This document shows, piece by piece, positions 1-6,990 of a DNA stretch of 18,196 nt. The stretch comes from Erwinia pyrifoliae DSM 12163 (GTDB lineage Bacteria > Pseudomonadota > Gammaproteobacteria > Enterobacterales > Enterobacteriaceae). The notes under the pieces were generated by a model. The model did not search any database, was not told where the DNA came from, and saw only the letters and a list, made by a program, of their open reading frames with translations. Every line of letters begins with the position of its first letter. The stretch's first letter is position 1. Made by a program: the position numbers and the translations under genes. Where the stretch lies: NCBI RefSeq assembly GCF_000026985.1, contig NC_017390.1:3073216-3091411 (forward strand). The letters are read 5' to 3'.

Positions 1-198
1 GACCGTCTGGGCGTCTCTGCACACAGTCTCTACAAGTGGCTTCGGGCTGTCAAACCTGATAACAGCGAACAGCATGCCCGGGATTTACTGGAAGCCAAAA
101 GCGAGATCCTGAAACTACGGGCGCAGCTAAAACGCACCGAAGAAGAACGGGATATCCTGAAAAAGGCCGCGCGGTACTTTGCAAGGGAGCCCGACTGA
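1..198 (+). CDS. IS3-family OrfA, C-terminal part
   Basis: Frame 1 is open from the window edge to TGA at 196-198 and gives 65 residues. The first part (SLYKWL near the edge) looks like the end of a helix-turn-helix DNA-binding domain. It is followed by a leucine-zipper-like helix containing LLEAKSEILKLRAQL and ERDILKKAARYF, the usual C-terminal signature of IS3-family OrfA. OrfA binds the terminal inverted repeats and represses transposition, or acts as the N-terminal half of the OrfAB transposase after frameshifting. An AAAAAG run at 160-165, in the register AAA AAG, is the probable -1 frameshift site that joins it to orfB. The N-terminus is beyond the window. Confidence 0.85.
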   Translation, partial: DRLGVSAHSLYKWLRAVKPDNSEQHARDLLEAKSEILKLRAQLKRTEEERDILKKAARYFAREPD

Positions 199-1049
199 AG
201 TACCGCTTTATCAATGAGCACCGCACTGTATGGGGTGTGATGACGATGTGTCGGGTACTTCATGTCGCCCGGGCCGGGTTCTATGCGTGGCTGCACAACC
301 CGGTCTCGGCGCGTGATAAAGATAACCAGCGTCTGCTGACGCTTATCCGTGACTCATATTCACTGAGCGGAGGCGTATACGGTTACCGGCGGGTTCATGG
401 CGACCTGAACGAAATCGGGGAAACCTGCGGTAAAAACCGGGTGGGCCGTATTATGCAACTGAACCGGATTAAAGCCGTGCGCGGCTATAAAGCTCCGCGT
501 CGTATTGCTGGCAGACCTTCAGTGGTTGCCCCTAATCGCGTGCAGCGGCAGTTTACTGTTGTCCGGGCCAATCAGGTCTGGGTGACCGATATCACCTACA
601 TCCGCACCTGGCAGGGCTGGTTGTATCTGGCGGTGGTTATCGACCTCTTTGCCCGTAACGTGGTGGGGTGGTCGATGAAGCCCACCCTCTCACGCGAACT
701 GGCACTGGATGCGCTCATGATGGCGGTCTGGCGACGAAAACCGGACGGCGAGGTGATTGTGCATAGCGATCAGGGCAGCCAGTACGGCAGCGACGACTGG
801 CAACGGTTTTGCCGGGCCAATAACCTGGTCCCGAGTATGAGCCGGCGTGGTAACTGCTGGGATAATGCCGTGGCCGAATCGTTCTTCAGTTCACTGAAAA
901 AAGAACGGATCAGAAAGCGGATGTATAAAACACGGGATCTGGCCCGCGCGGATATCTTCGATTACATTGAAGTGTTCTACAACCGGGCCCGGCGTCACAG
1001 CCATCTCGGTGGCGTCAGCCCGGAGGCCTTTGAACAGGCCTCGTCGTGA
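165..1049 (+). CDS. IS3-family transposase OrfB (DDE integrase domain)
   Basis: This is the catalytic half of the transposase. It is read in frame 3, the -1 frame relative to orfA. The frame is open from about position 165, directly after the AAAAAG slippery run, so the active protein is probably an OrfAB fusion. An internal ATG at 237 could also start it. An HTH_21-type segment (GVYGYRRVHGDL) precedes the rve/integrase core. The catalytic acids are visible as D in VTDITYI, D in HSDQGSQY and E in AVAESFFSSLKKE, with the family motif [12 protein letters not shown] between the last two. The end carries the usual YNRARRHSHLGGVSPEAFE. The ORF is uninterrupted, so the element may be active if its left part, outside the window, is complete. 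Confidence 0.9.
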   Translation, partial: GRAVLCKGARLKYRFINEHRTVWGVMTMCRVLHVARAGFYAWLHNPVSARDKDNQRLLTLIRDSYSLSGGVYGYRRVHGDLNEIGETCGKNRVGRIMQLNRIKAVRGYKAPRRIAGRPSVVAPNRVQRQFTVVRANQVWVTDITYIRTWQGWLYLAVVIDLFARNVVGWSMKPTLSRELALDALMMAVWRRKPDGEVIVHSDQGSQYGSDDWQRFCRANNLVPSMSRRGNCWDNAVAESFFSSLKKERIRKRMYKTRDLARADIFDYIEVFYNRARRHSHLGGVSPEAFEQASS

Positions 1050-1084
1050 GGACAGAATTTGTCTACCGTTGTGGGGTCAGTCCA
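1050..1084 (+). repeat. Right terminal inverted repeat of the IS3-family element
   Basis: The sequence directly after the orfB stop ends in GTGGGGTCAGTCCA. Its complement begins TGGACTGACCCC, as expected for an IS3-family tip. Beyond it the Fic reading frame continues without IS features. The partner repeat is not in the window, so the exact last base (1079 or 1084) cannot be fixed. Confidence 0.6.
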
Positions 1085-1584
1085 TCCTGTTAGAACAACT
1101 CTACCAGTCCGTTTTTGAAGAACAGTTCCCGGAAGGACAGCTCAGCGTAGCCCTGGTAAAAAGCTGGCACCGCCGCTGGTTAGGTAACATCTACGAGTGG
1201 GCTGGACAAGAAAGAGCGGTCAATATCAGCAAGGGCGGCTTTATGTTTGCCCCCTCAGCGCAGTTGCCAAAACTGCTGAACGAATTCGACACCAGGTATC
1301 TGGCTCAATACACGCCGTGTAGCAGCATGGACGAAGAACAACTCATCACCGCTATCGCCATCACCCATGTCGAGCTGATACTCATCCATCCATTCAGAGA
1401 GGGAAACGGTCGCCTGTCTCGACTATTAGCCGACGTGATGGCCGTTCAAGGTGGATACAAACCGCTGGATTATCAAAGCTGGGAGCAAAACAAAACCCAG
1501 TATATATCGGCTATTCATGCAGGCATGTCAATGGACTACGAGCCGATGAAAAACTGGGTCATGGAAGCTCTGAGAAGCGATTAA
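1085..1584 (+). pseudogene. Fic-domain protein (AMPylase-type), 5' end removed by IS insertion
   Basis: Frame 1 from the IS boundary to TAA at 1582-1584 encodes the core of a Fic/Doc-type protein. Fic enzymes transfer AMP or another nucleotide to hydroxyl groups of target proteins and often act as toxins. The signature HxFx(D/E)GNGRxxR is complete as HPFREGNGRLSR, preceded by a helix with HVELIL. Before it are IYEWAGQ, and NISKGGFMFAP, which resembles the flap segment. The downstream part (ISAIHAGMSMDYEPM) fits the short Fic class of about 200 residues. The N-terminal region, where class II proteins carry their inhibitory helix, is missing. The open frame extends back into the IS to an ATG at 967, which would put some 39 foreign residues in front, but this is out of frame with orfB and has no evident ribosome binding site. 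The remnant is therefore probably silent, although its catalytic motif is intact. Confidence 0.85.
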
Positions 1585-1751
1585 ACTGCAAGACGTAAAT
1601 GCGCGAATTTTTTGCGTGCGACTTCCAAAGAAGCTTCAATCTTCGCAGCGGGCTGGCCTGTTTCAACCGCTGTTGACGTCACCACAGAACGCACAATGTC
1701 CGTGCGAGACGGCTTAGCGTAGGTTACCTGAAATTTTTTGTTGTTGCTCAT
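1581..1751 (-). CDS. Small protein of 56 residues, possible Fic antitoxin
   Basis: I do not recognise the family with certainty. The gene has ATG at 1751-1749, TAA at 1583-1581 and a clear ribosome binding site (GGAG, complement of 1757-1760, 5 nt from the start). A perfect TATAAT (complement of 1784-1789) lies a suitable distance upstream. It converges on the fic remnant and shares 4 nt with its end. The protein starts MSNNKKFQVTYAKPSRTDIV and is mostly helical in appearance. It contains STAVETG, that is SxxxE followed by T rather than the usual G or N of the Fic inhibitory motif. Around this, a loose register with VbhA (antitoxin of VbhT) can be drawn: a helix before the motif, a proline shortly after it, then another helix. 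From this I infer that it may neutralise the neighbouring Fic protein. The usual arrangement is antitoxin upstream of toxin on the same strand, so the assignment is tentative. Confidence 0.6.
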   Translation of the reverse strand: MSNNKKFQVTYAKPSRTDIVRSVVTSTAVETGQPAAKIEASLEVARKKFAHLRLAV

Positions 1752-1779
1752 AGCGGCTCCAGATTAACAAATTAACTGT

Positions 1780-1902
1780 TTACATTATATCCAGTATTAC
1801 TGAGAACTGCATGTCATTGGCAAATAACTTCAACAAACGCTGCTTCTCTGACGACAGAGCATGAGCAAAAACACAAGCAAGGTCTGCATTCGATAATGCC
1901 AT
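1780..1902 (-). CDS. Possible 40-residue small ORF
   Basis: ATG at 1902-1900 to TAA at 1782-1780 encodes 40 residues including SSEKQRLLKLFANDMQFS, a sequence with the amphipathic pattern of a real helix. It lies 28 nt upstream of the 56-residue gene and in the same direction, so the two could form one transcript. Against it, there is no ribosome binding site at a proper distance, an in-frame stop lies just upstream, and the TATAAT box of the next gene falls inside its last codons. It could be the tail of a decayed gene. Low confidence. Confidence 0.22.
   Translation of the reverse strand: MALSNADLACVFAHALSSEKQRLLKLFANDMQFSVILDIM
1784..1789 (-). promoter_or_regulatory. -10 box for the 56-residue gene
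   Basis: The complement of these bases is TATAAT, a perfect sigma70 -10 hexamer. A start of transcription near 1777 would give a leader of about 26 nt before the ATG at 1751. No good -35 box is found 16-18 nt upstream. A TG lies one base too far from the hexamer to make a standard extended -10. Confidence 0.5.
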
Positions 1903-2007
1903 ATTCACGATAAAAATTACACGCGATTAGCAGCACACTTTGACCTCTCCTGTGCCTGGTGGCTAAAAAAAGCAGGCATTCTCTGGTGTTTCCTTGCGAT
2001 TCAAACC

Positions 2008-2036
2008 ATGACATCCTTCCGCCTAACCATTACAAT
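2008..2036 (+). promoter_or_regulatory. Sigma70 promoter of the BREX operon
   Basis: ATGACA (2008-2013, 5 of 6 to consensus) and TACAAT (2031-2036, 5 of 6) are separated by exactly 17 bp. Transcription would begin near 2043 and leave a leader of about 47 nt before brxA. No brxR-like regulator gene or obvious operator palindrome is seen. The 338 bp between 1752 and 2089 contain this promoter, the oppositely directed one and the doubtful 40-codon ORF. Confidence 0.65.
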
Positions 2037-2089
2037 CCCTCATTGTTTTTTGCGAGCTGGTTTGCAGTTTTCTAAGGGTAAATATAACG

Positions 2090-2692
2090 ATGAATAACGA
2101 CAAAACATGGATTGGTGACCTGCTGGGCGGGCCACTAATGAGCAGGGAAAGTCGAATCATCGCTGAGCTCATGCTTGCCGACCCAGATGAACAGACCTGG
2201 CAAGAACAGATCGTTGGTCATAACATGCTACAAGCCTCCTCTGTCAATACGGCAAAGCGTTACGCGACAACAATAAAACTACGCCTGAATACACTTGATA
2301 AAGCCGCGTGGATGCTCATTGCAGAGGGGAGCGAGCGCGAACGTCAGCAATTGCTGTTTGTCGCTCTGATCCTCCATTCACCGGTTGTTAAGGACTTCCT
2401 GTCAGAAGTAGTGAATGACCTGCGCAGACAGTTTAAAGAAAAGCTCTCAAGGGATAGCTGGGATGAGTTTGTGACCAGCCACCTTCGGCAGCAGCCTGTA
2501 CTCACCAGTTACTCGGAGTCATCCATCAAGAAAATGGGCAATAACCTGATCAAAGCGCTGGCTGAAGCGGGTTATCTGGATACGCCGCGTCGGCGTAATC
2601 TCCAGTCGGTCTTTCTATTACCAGAAACCCAGGCAACCTTGCAGCGCCTTGGGCAACAGGAACTGGTTTCTATTCTGGAGGGGCAACGGTGA
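2090..2692 (+). CDS. brxA: BREX protein BrxA
   Basis: First gene of the type I BREX operon, 200 residues, the usual length for BrxA (DUF1819). Family members are small helical proteins with winged-helix/NusB-like folds, and a DNA-binding role has been proposed; they are needed for full phage resistance. The sequence is helical throughout with no catalytic motif. It has a basic C-terminal stretch (LDTPRRRNLQSVFLLPE) before the end QQELVSILEGQR, and TAKRYATTIKLRL near residues 54-66. The start ATG at 2090 is preceded by AAGGG at 2074-2078, a rather long 11-nt spacing. The stop overlaps the brxB start (GTGA), pointing to translational coupling. The frame is intact. Confidence 0.93.
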   Translation: MNNDKTWIGDLLGGPLMSRESRIIAELMLADPDEQTWQEQIVGHNMLQASSVNTAKRYATTIKLRLNTLDKAAWMLIAEGSERERQQLLFVALILHSPVVKDFLSEVVNDLRRQFKEKLSRDSWDEFVTSHLRQQPVLTSYSESSIKKMGNNLIKALAEAGYLDTPRRRNLQSVFLLPETQATLQRLGQQELVSILEGQR

Positions 2693-3291
2693 TCGATCCC
2701 GTGCTTGAATACCGCCTGTCACAGGTTCAGAGCCGCATTAGCGAAGATCGCTTTCTCAAAAATAACGGCTCCGGAAACGAGATTGGTTTTTGGATTTTTG
2801 ATTACCCCGCTCAGAATGAGTTACAGGTACGTGAACACCTGAAATATCTGTTCCGTAATCTGGAAAAAGACTACACGTTCGCGCACCTAAATATCTTTCA
2901 GATCATTATCGACATACTCAATCAACGTAGGTTATTTGAGCGCGTCTGTCAGCAGGAAGTGAAAGTGGGCACAGAAGCGTTGAAAAAACAGCTTGTAGGC
3001 CTGCTCAATCAAAAGAAGATCGCCGATCACATAGCAAAAGAAGTCGATCTTAAAAGTCAGAATTTCGTCATCCTTACTGGTATGGGTAATGCCTGGCCCG
3101 TTGTTCGTGGACATGAGCTGATGAGCGCCCTGCAGGATGTAATGGGTTTTACCCCGCTGTTAATGTTTTACCCGGGAAAGTACAGCGGACATAACCTGGC
3201 CCCGTTAACCGATATTGACTCCCGGAATTATTATCGCGCCTTCAGGCTGGTACCCGAAAGTGGACCATCGGCGACATTGAATCCTCGTTAA
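2689..3291 (+). CDS. brxB: BREX protein BrxB
   Basis: BrxB (DUF1788), 200 residues. It is a core type I BREX protein of unknown catalytic activity, thought to work in a complex with other Brx/Pgl proteins. The family signature is visible in the second half: NFVILTGMGNAWPVVRGHEL, then LMFYPGKYSGHNL and the closing SRNYYRAFRLVP. The start is GTG at 2689, overlapping the brxA stop by 4 nt, with a strong GGAGGGG at 2677-2683 placed 5 nt before it. Eleven bases separate it from brxC. No signal peptide or membrane segment is seen. Confidence 0.93.
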   Translation: MIDPVLEYRLSQVQSRISEDRFLKNNGSGNEIGFWIFDYPAQNELQVREHLKYLFRNLEKDYTFAHLNIFQIIIDILNQRRLFERVCQQEVKVGTEALKKQLVGLLNQKKIADHIAKEVDLKSQNFVILTGMGNAWPVVRGHELMSALQDVMGFTPLLMFYPGKYSGHNLAPLTDIDSRNYYRAFRLVPESGPSATLNPR

Positions 3292-3302
3292 AGAGCACAG
3301 CA

Positions 3303-6300
3303 ATGAATATTGAACAGATCTTTGATAAACGCCTTGACCGAAATATTAATGGCGTTGTAAAAGCCGAACAGACGGACGATGCCAGCGCCTGGATTGAGAT
3401 GGATGAATACGTCATCACTCGGGAACTGGAAGGGCATCTTCGCCATTTCTTTGAATCTTATGTTCCGGCAACCGGCCCGGAGCGCATACGCATGGAGAAC
3501 AAAATTGGCGTATGGGTTTCAGGGTTCTTTGGCTCAGGTAAATCGCACTTTATCAAGATCCTGTCTTATCTGTTGTCTAACCGCAAAGTCAGCCATAACG
3601 GTACGGAACGTCATGCATACGCCTTCTTTGAAGAAAAAATCAAAAAAGATGCGCTGTTCCTTGCTGATATCAAAAAAGCGGTCCACCATCCGACGGAAGT
3701 GATTCTGTTCAATATTGATTCTCGCGCTAACGTCGACGACAAAGAAGACGCCATTCTTAAAGTCTTCCTTAAAGTGTTTAACGACCGGGTTGGTTACTGT
3801 GCTGATTTCCCACACATCGCCCATCTTGAGCGCGAACTGGCTAAACGCGGGCAATATGAGACTTTTAAAACGGCCTTCTCAAGTATTACTGAGAAGAACT
3901 GGGAAAAAGAGCGCGACTCCTACTATTTCATCAGCGATGAAATGGCGGAGGCCTTAAGCCAGGCCACGGGTCAAAGCGTTGATGCCTCGCGTCAGTGGGT
4001 AGAACAGCTTGATAAAAATTTCCCCTTGGATATCAATAACTTTTGCCAATGGGTTAAAGAGTGGCTGGATGAAAACGGCAAAAACATCCTCTTTATGGTG
4101 GATGAAGTCGGCCAGTTTATCGGTAAAAATACGCAGATGATGTTGAAGCTGCAGACCATCACTGAAAACCTGGGGGTTATCTGCGGTGGGCGTGCATGGG
4201 TTATTGTCACCTCTCAGGCGGATATCAATGCGGCCATTGGTGGTATGAGCAGCCGCGACGGACAGGACTTCTCTAAAATCCAGGGCCGTTTCTCTACCCG
4301 TTTGCAGCTTTCAAGCTCCAATACCTCCGAAGTTATTCAAAAACGTTTGCTGGTAAAAAACGATGCGGCAAAACCTGCACTCGCTAAAGTCTGGCAGGAA
4401 AAAGGCGACATTCTGCGTAACCAGCTTGCCTTTGATCCCACAACCAGCGCTTCATTACGCCCTTACACCAGTGAAGAAGAATTTATTGATAACTACCCGT
4501 TTGTCCCGTGGCACTACCAGATTCTGCAGAAGGTTTTTGAATCTATTCGTACTAAAGGTGCCGCCGGTAAACAGTTAGCGATGGGTGAACGTTCACAACT
4601 GGAAGCCTTCCAGACTGCGGCACAGCAAATCGCTCCGCAAGGCCTGGATTCTCTGGTTCCGTTCTGGCGTTTTTATGCTGCAATTGAGAGCTTCCTGGAG
4701 CCAGCCGTCAGCCGCACCATCACTCAGGCCTGCCAGAATGGCATCCTTGATGAGTTCGATGGTAACTTGCTGAAAACGCTGTTCCTGATCCGCTATGTCG
4801 ATGTGCTGAAAAGCACATTAGACAACCTGGTCACCCTTTCGATAGACAAAATCGATACCGACAAAGTTGAGCTGCGCCGTTGCGTTGAAAAAAGCCTGAA
4901 CAAGCTGGAACGGGAAATGCTGATTACACATGTTGAAGACAAACACGTTTTCCTGACCAATGAAGAAAAAGAGATCGAGAACGAAATCCGCAACGTTGAA
5001 GTCGACTTCTCCGCGATCAACAAGAAACTGGCTTCGATCATCTTTGATGATATTTTGAAAAACCGCAAATATCGCTACCCGGCAAACAAGCAGGACTTCG
5101 ATATCAGCCGCTTCCTGAACGGGCACCCGTTAGACGGTGCGATGCTTAACGATCTGGTGGTGAAAATCCTCACGCCAAAAGATCCGACCTATGATTTTTA
5201 TAACAACGATGCTGCGTGCCGCCCATACACCTCAGAAGGTGATGGCTGCATTTTAATTCGTTTACCTGCCGATGCCCGGACCTGGACCGATATCGATTTG
5301 GTCGTCCAGACTGAAAAATTCCTTAGAGACAATGCAGGTCAGCGCCCGGAACAGGCCAGCCTGCTTTCAGAAAAGGCGCGCGAGAACAGCGTGCGCGAGA
5401 AAATGCTTCGCGTACAGCTGGAGTCACTCCTTGCCGAAGCAGACATCTGGGCGATTGGCGAGCGCTTACCGAAGAAATCCTCAACACCGTCCAGCATTGT
5501 GGATGAAGCCTGCCGCTATGTGATTGAAAATACCTTCGGCAAATTAAAGAAGCTGCGTCCTTATAATGGCGAAATCGCGCGTGAGATTCATCAACAGCTT
5601 ACGTTAGAAAACGACACCGAACTTGATCTTGGCGACACAGAAGAATCCAATCCCGACGCGATGCGTGAGGTGGAAACCTGGGTCAGCATGAACATTGAGT
5701 ACAACAAGCCGGTCTATTTACGCGATATCCTGAACCACTTTGCTCGCCGCCCGTATGGATGGCCGGAAGAGGAAGTGAAGCTGCTGGTTGCCCGTCTGGC
5801 GCGCAAAGGTAAATTCAGCTTCAGCCAGCAGAATAACAATATCGAGCGTAATCAGGCGTGGGATCTGTTTAACAACAGCCGCCGCCACAGCGAGCTGCGC
5901 CTGCACAAAATTCGCCGTCACGACGAATCGCAAATTCGCAAAGCCGCGCAAACTATGGCGCAGATTGCCCAGCAGCCGTTTAGCGAGCGTGAAGAACCCG
6001 CACTGGTTGAACATATCCGTCAGGTCTTCGACGACTGGAAACAGGAACTAAATGTCTTCAGAGCGAAAGCGGAAGGTGGAAACAATCCAGGGAAAGATGA
6101 AATTGAATCAGGTCTGCGCCTGCTGAATTCCATTCTTAGCGAAAAAGAAGATTTTGCCCTGATTGAGCGGGTCACAACTCTGGCCAATGAACTGCTGGAA
6201 TTCAGCGAAGATCGCGAAGATTTGGTCGATTTCTACCGTAAGCAGTTTGCCACCTGGCAAAAGCTGGGCGCTGCGCTGAATGGCAGCTTTAAATCCAACC

Positions 6301-6947
6301 GCAGCGCGCTGGAAAAAAACACCGTGACGGTGAAAGCGCTGGGTGAACTGGAAAGCATCTGGCAGATGCCGGAGCCTTATAAACATCTCAATCGCATCAC
6401 GCCGCTGATTGAACAGGTGCAGAACGTCAACCATCAGTTAGTCGAACAGCACCGACAACATGCTCTGGAACGCATTGACGCGCGAATTGAAGAGAGCCGT
6501 CAACGTTTGCAGGAAGCGCATGCTACCGCAGAGCTGCAAAACAGTGTTTTGCAGCCGATGCAAAAAGCCAGAAAACGCGCCGAGGTCAGCCAGTCGATCC
6601 CGGAAATTCTGGCGGAACAGCAAGAGACGATGGCGCTGCAAACGGATGCAGAGAAGAAAATAAACCAGTGGATCGACGAGCTGCGTAAAAAGCAGGAAGC
6701 CCAGCTACGGGCCGTAAAAGAGACCAAACAGGCCACAGAACCACGGCAGTCTTACGTTGCAGCTGAAAAACCCGTTATCCAACCGGTACCGAAAAAAACG
6801 CATCTGGTGAATGTTGCCAGTGAGATGCGCAAAGCCGCTGGCAGCGAAGTACTGGAAACCACTGAGCAGGTGGAAAAAGCGCTGGATACGCTTCGCGCAG
6901 CGCTGCTGGCAGCCATTGAGGCAGGTGACAGGATCCGTCTTCAGTAA
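3303..6947 (+). CDS. brxC: BREX P-loop ATPase BrxC
   Basis: BrxC, 1214 residues, the expected size for this large P-loop ATPase (DUF499-like, related to PglY). In BREX it is essential for defence and generally thought to couple ATP binding or hydrolysis to the action of the methyltransferase and PglZ. The Walker A motif GFFGSGKS is at residues 74-81, inside KIGVWVSGFFGSGKSHFIK. The Walker B motif is ILFMVDEVG, with D267 and E268 as the acidic pair. The C-terminal part, from roughly residue 1020 to 1170, is rich in charged heptads (for example RIEESRQRLQEAHA) and probably forms coiled coils. The ribosome binding site before ATG 3303 is weak (AAAGAGC), so translation may depend on coupling to brxB. 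The frame is intact over its whole length. Confidence 0.95.
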   Translation: MNIEQIFDKRLDRNINGVVKAEQTDDASAWIEMDEYVITRELEGHLRHFFESYVPATGPERIRMENKIGVWVSGFFGSGKSHFIKILSYLLSNRKVSHNGTERHAYAFFEEKIKKDALFLADIKKAVHHPTEVILFNIDSRANVDDKEDAILKVFLKVFNDRVGYCADFPHIAHLERELAKRGQYETFKTAFSSITEKNWEKERDSYYFISDEMAEALSQATGQSVDASRQWVEQLDKNFPLDINNFCQWVKEWLDENGKNILFMVDEVGQFIGKNTQMMLKLQTITENLGVICGGRAWVIVTSQADINAAIGGMSSRDGQDFSKIQGRFSTRLQLSSSNTSEVIQKRLLVKNDAAKPALAKVWQEKGDILRNQLAFDPTTSASLRPYTSEEEFIDNYPFVPWHYQILQKVFESIRTKGAAGKQLAMGERSQLEAFQTAAQQIAPQGLDSLVPFWRFYAAIESFLEPAVSRTITQACQNGILDEFDGNLLKTLFLIRYVDVLKSTLDNLVTLSIDKIDTDKVELRRCVEKSLNKLEREMLITHVEDKHVFLTNEEKEIENEIRNVEVDFSAINKKLASIIFDDILKNRKYRYPANKQDFDISRFLNGHPLDGAMLNDLVVKILTPKDPTYDFYNNDAACRPYTSEGDGCILIRLPADARTWTDIDLVVQTEKFLRDNAGQRPEQASLLSEKARENSVREKMLRVQLESLLAEADIWAIGERLPKKSSTPSSIVDEACRYVIENTFGKLKKLRPYNGEIAREIHQQLTLENDTELDLGDTEESNPDAMREVETWVSMNIEYNKPVYLRDILNHFARRPYGWPEEEVKLLVARLARKGKFSFSQQNNNIERNQAWDLFNNSRRHSELRLHKIRRHDESQIRKAAQTMAQIAQQPFSEREEPALVEHIRQVFDDWKQELNVFRAKAEGGNNPGKDEIESGLRLLNSILSEKEDFALIERVTTLANELLEFSEDREDLVDFYRKQFATWQKLGAALNGSFKSNRSALEKNTVTVKALGELESIWQMPEPYKHLNRITPLIEQVQNVNHQLVEQHRQHALERIDARIEESRQRLQEAHATAELQNSVLQPMQKARKRAEVSQSIPEILAEQQETMALQTDAEKKINQWIDELRKKQEAQLRAVKETKQATEPRQSYVAAEKPVIQPVPKKTHLVNVASEMRKAAGSEVLETTEQVEKALDTLRAALLAAIEAGDRIRLQ

Positions 6948-6956
6948 CCCCATTTC

Positions 6957-6977
6957 AGGGCAGCGCTCTGCTGCCCT
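6957..6977 (+). promoter_or_regulatory. Hairpin between brxC and pglX
   Basis: AGGGCAGC at 6957-6964 pairs perfectly with GCTGCCCT at 6970-6977 around a 5-nt loop (GCTCT). Two further T follow before GCAGGA. The T run is too short for a convincing terminator. The stem ends only 4 nt before the AGGA ribosome binding site of pglX (6982-6985), so it could be a partial attenuator, an RNA-processing site, or a brake or shield at the pglX start. Confidence 0.6.
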
Positions 6978-6990
6978 TTGCAGGATTTCT

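Larger units (their letters stand above)
1..1084 (+). mobile_element. IS3-family insertion sequence, 3' part (left end outside window)
   Basis: The stretch holds the end of an orfA, an orfB with the DDE transposase signature in the -1 frame, and a terminal sequence after orfB. Read on the - strand that terminus is TGGACTGACCCCACAACGG, which has the TG start and CCCC-rich form usual for IS3-family ends. The outer boundary is either 1084 (starting TGGACTGA) or 1079 (starting TGACCCCA). I do not recognise the named element; it differs from the IS2, IS3, IS600, IS629 and IS911 proteins I know. The left end and thus the target duplication lie outside the window. The element has interrupted the fic gene that follows. 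Confidence 0.88.

Noticed and set aside
1814..2014. 66-codon frame on the - strand upstream of brxA
   Set aside because: It lies over the brxA promoter, has odd composition (many Cys, Arg) and no ribosome binding site; a different frame in the same place looks more protein-like.
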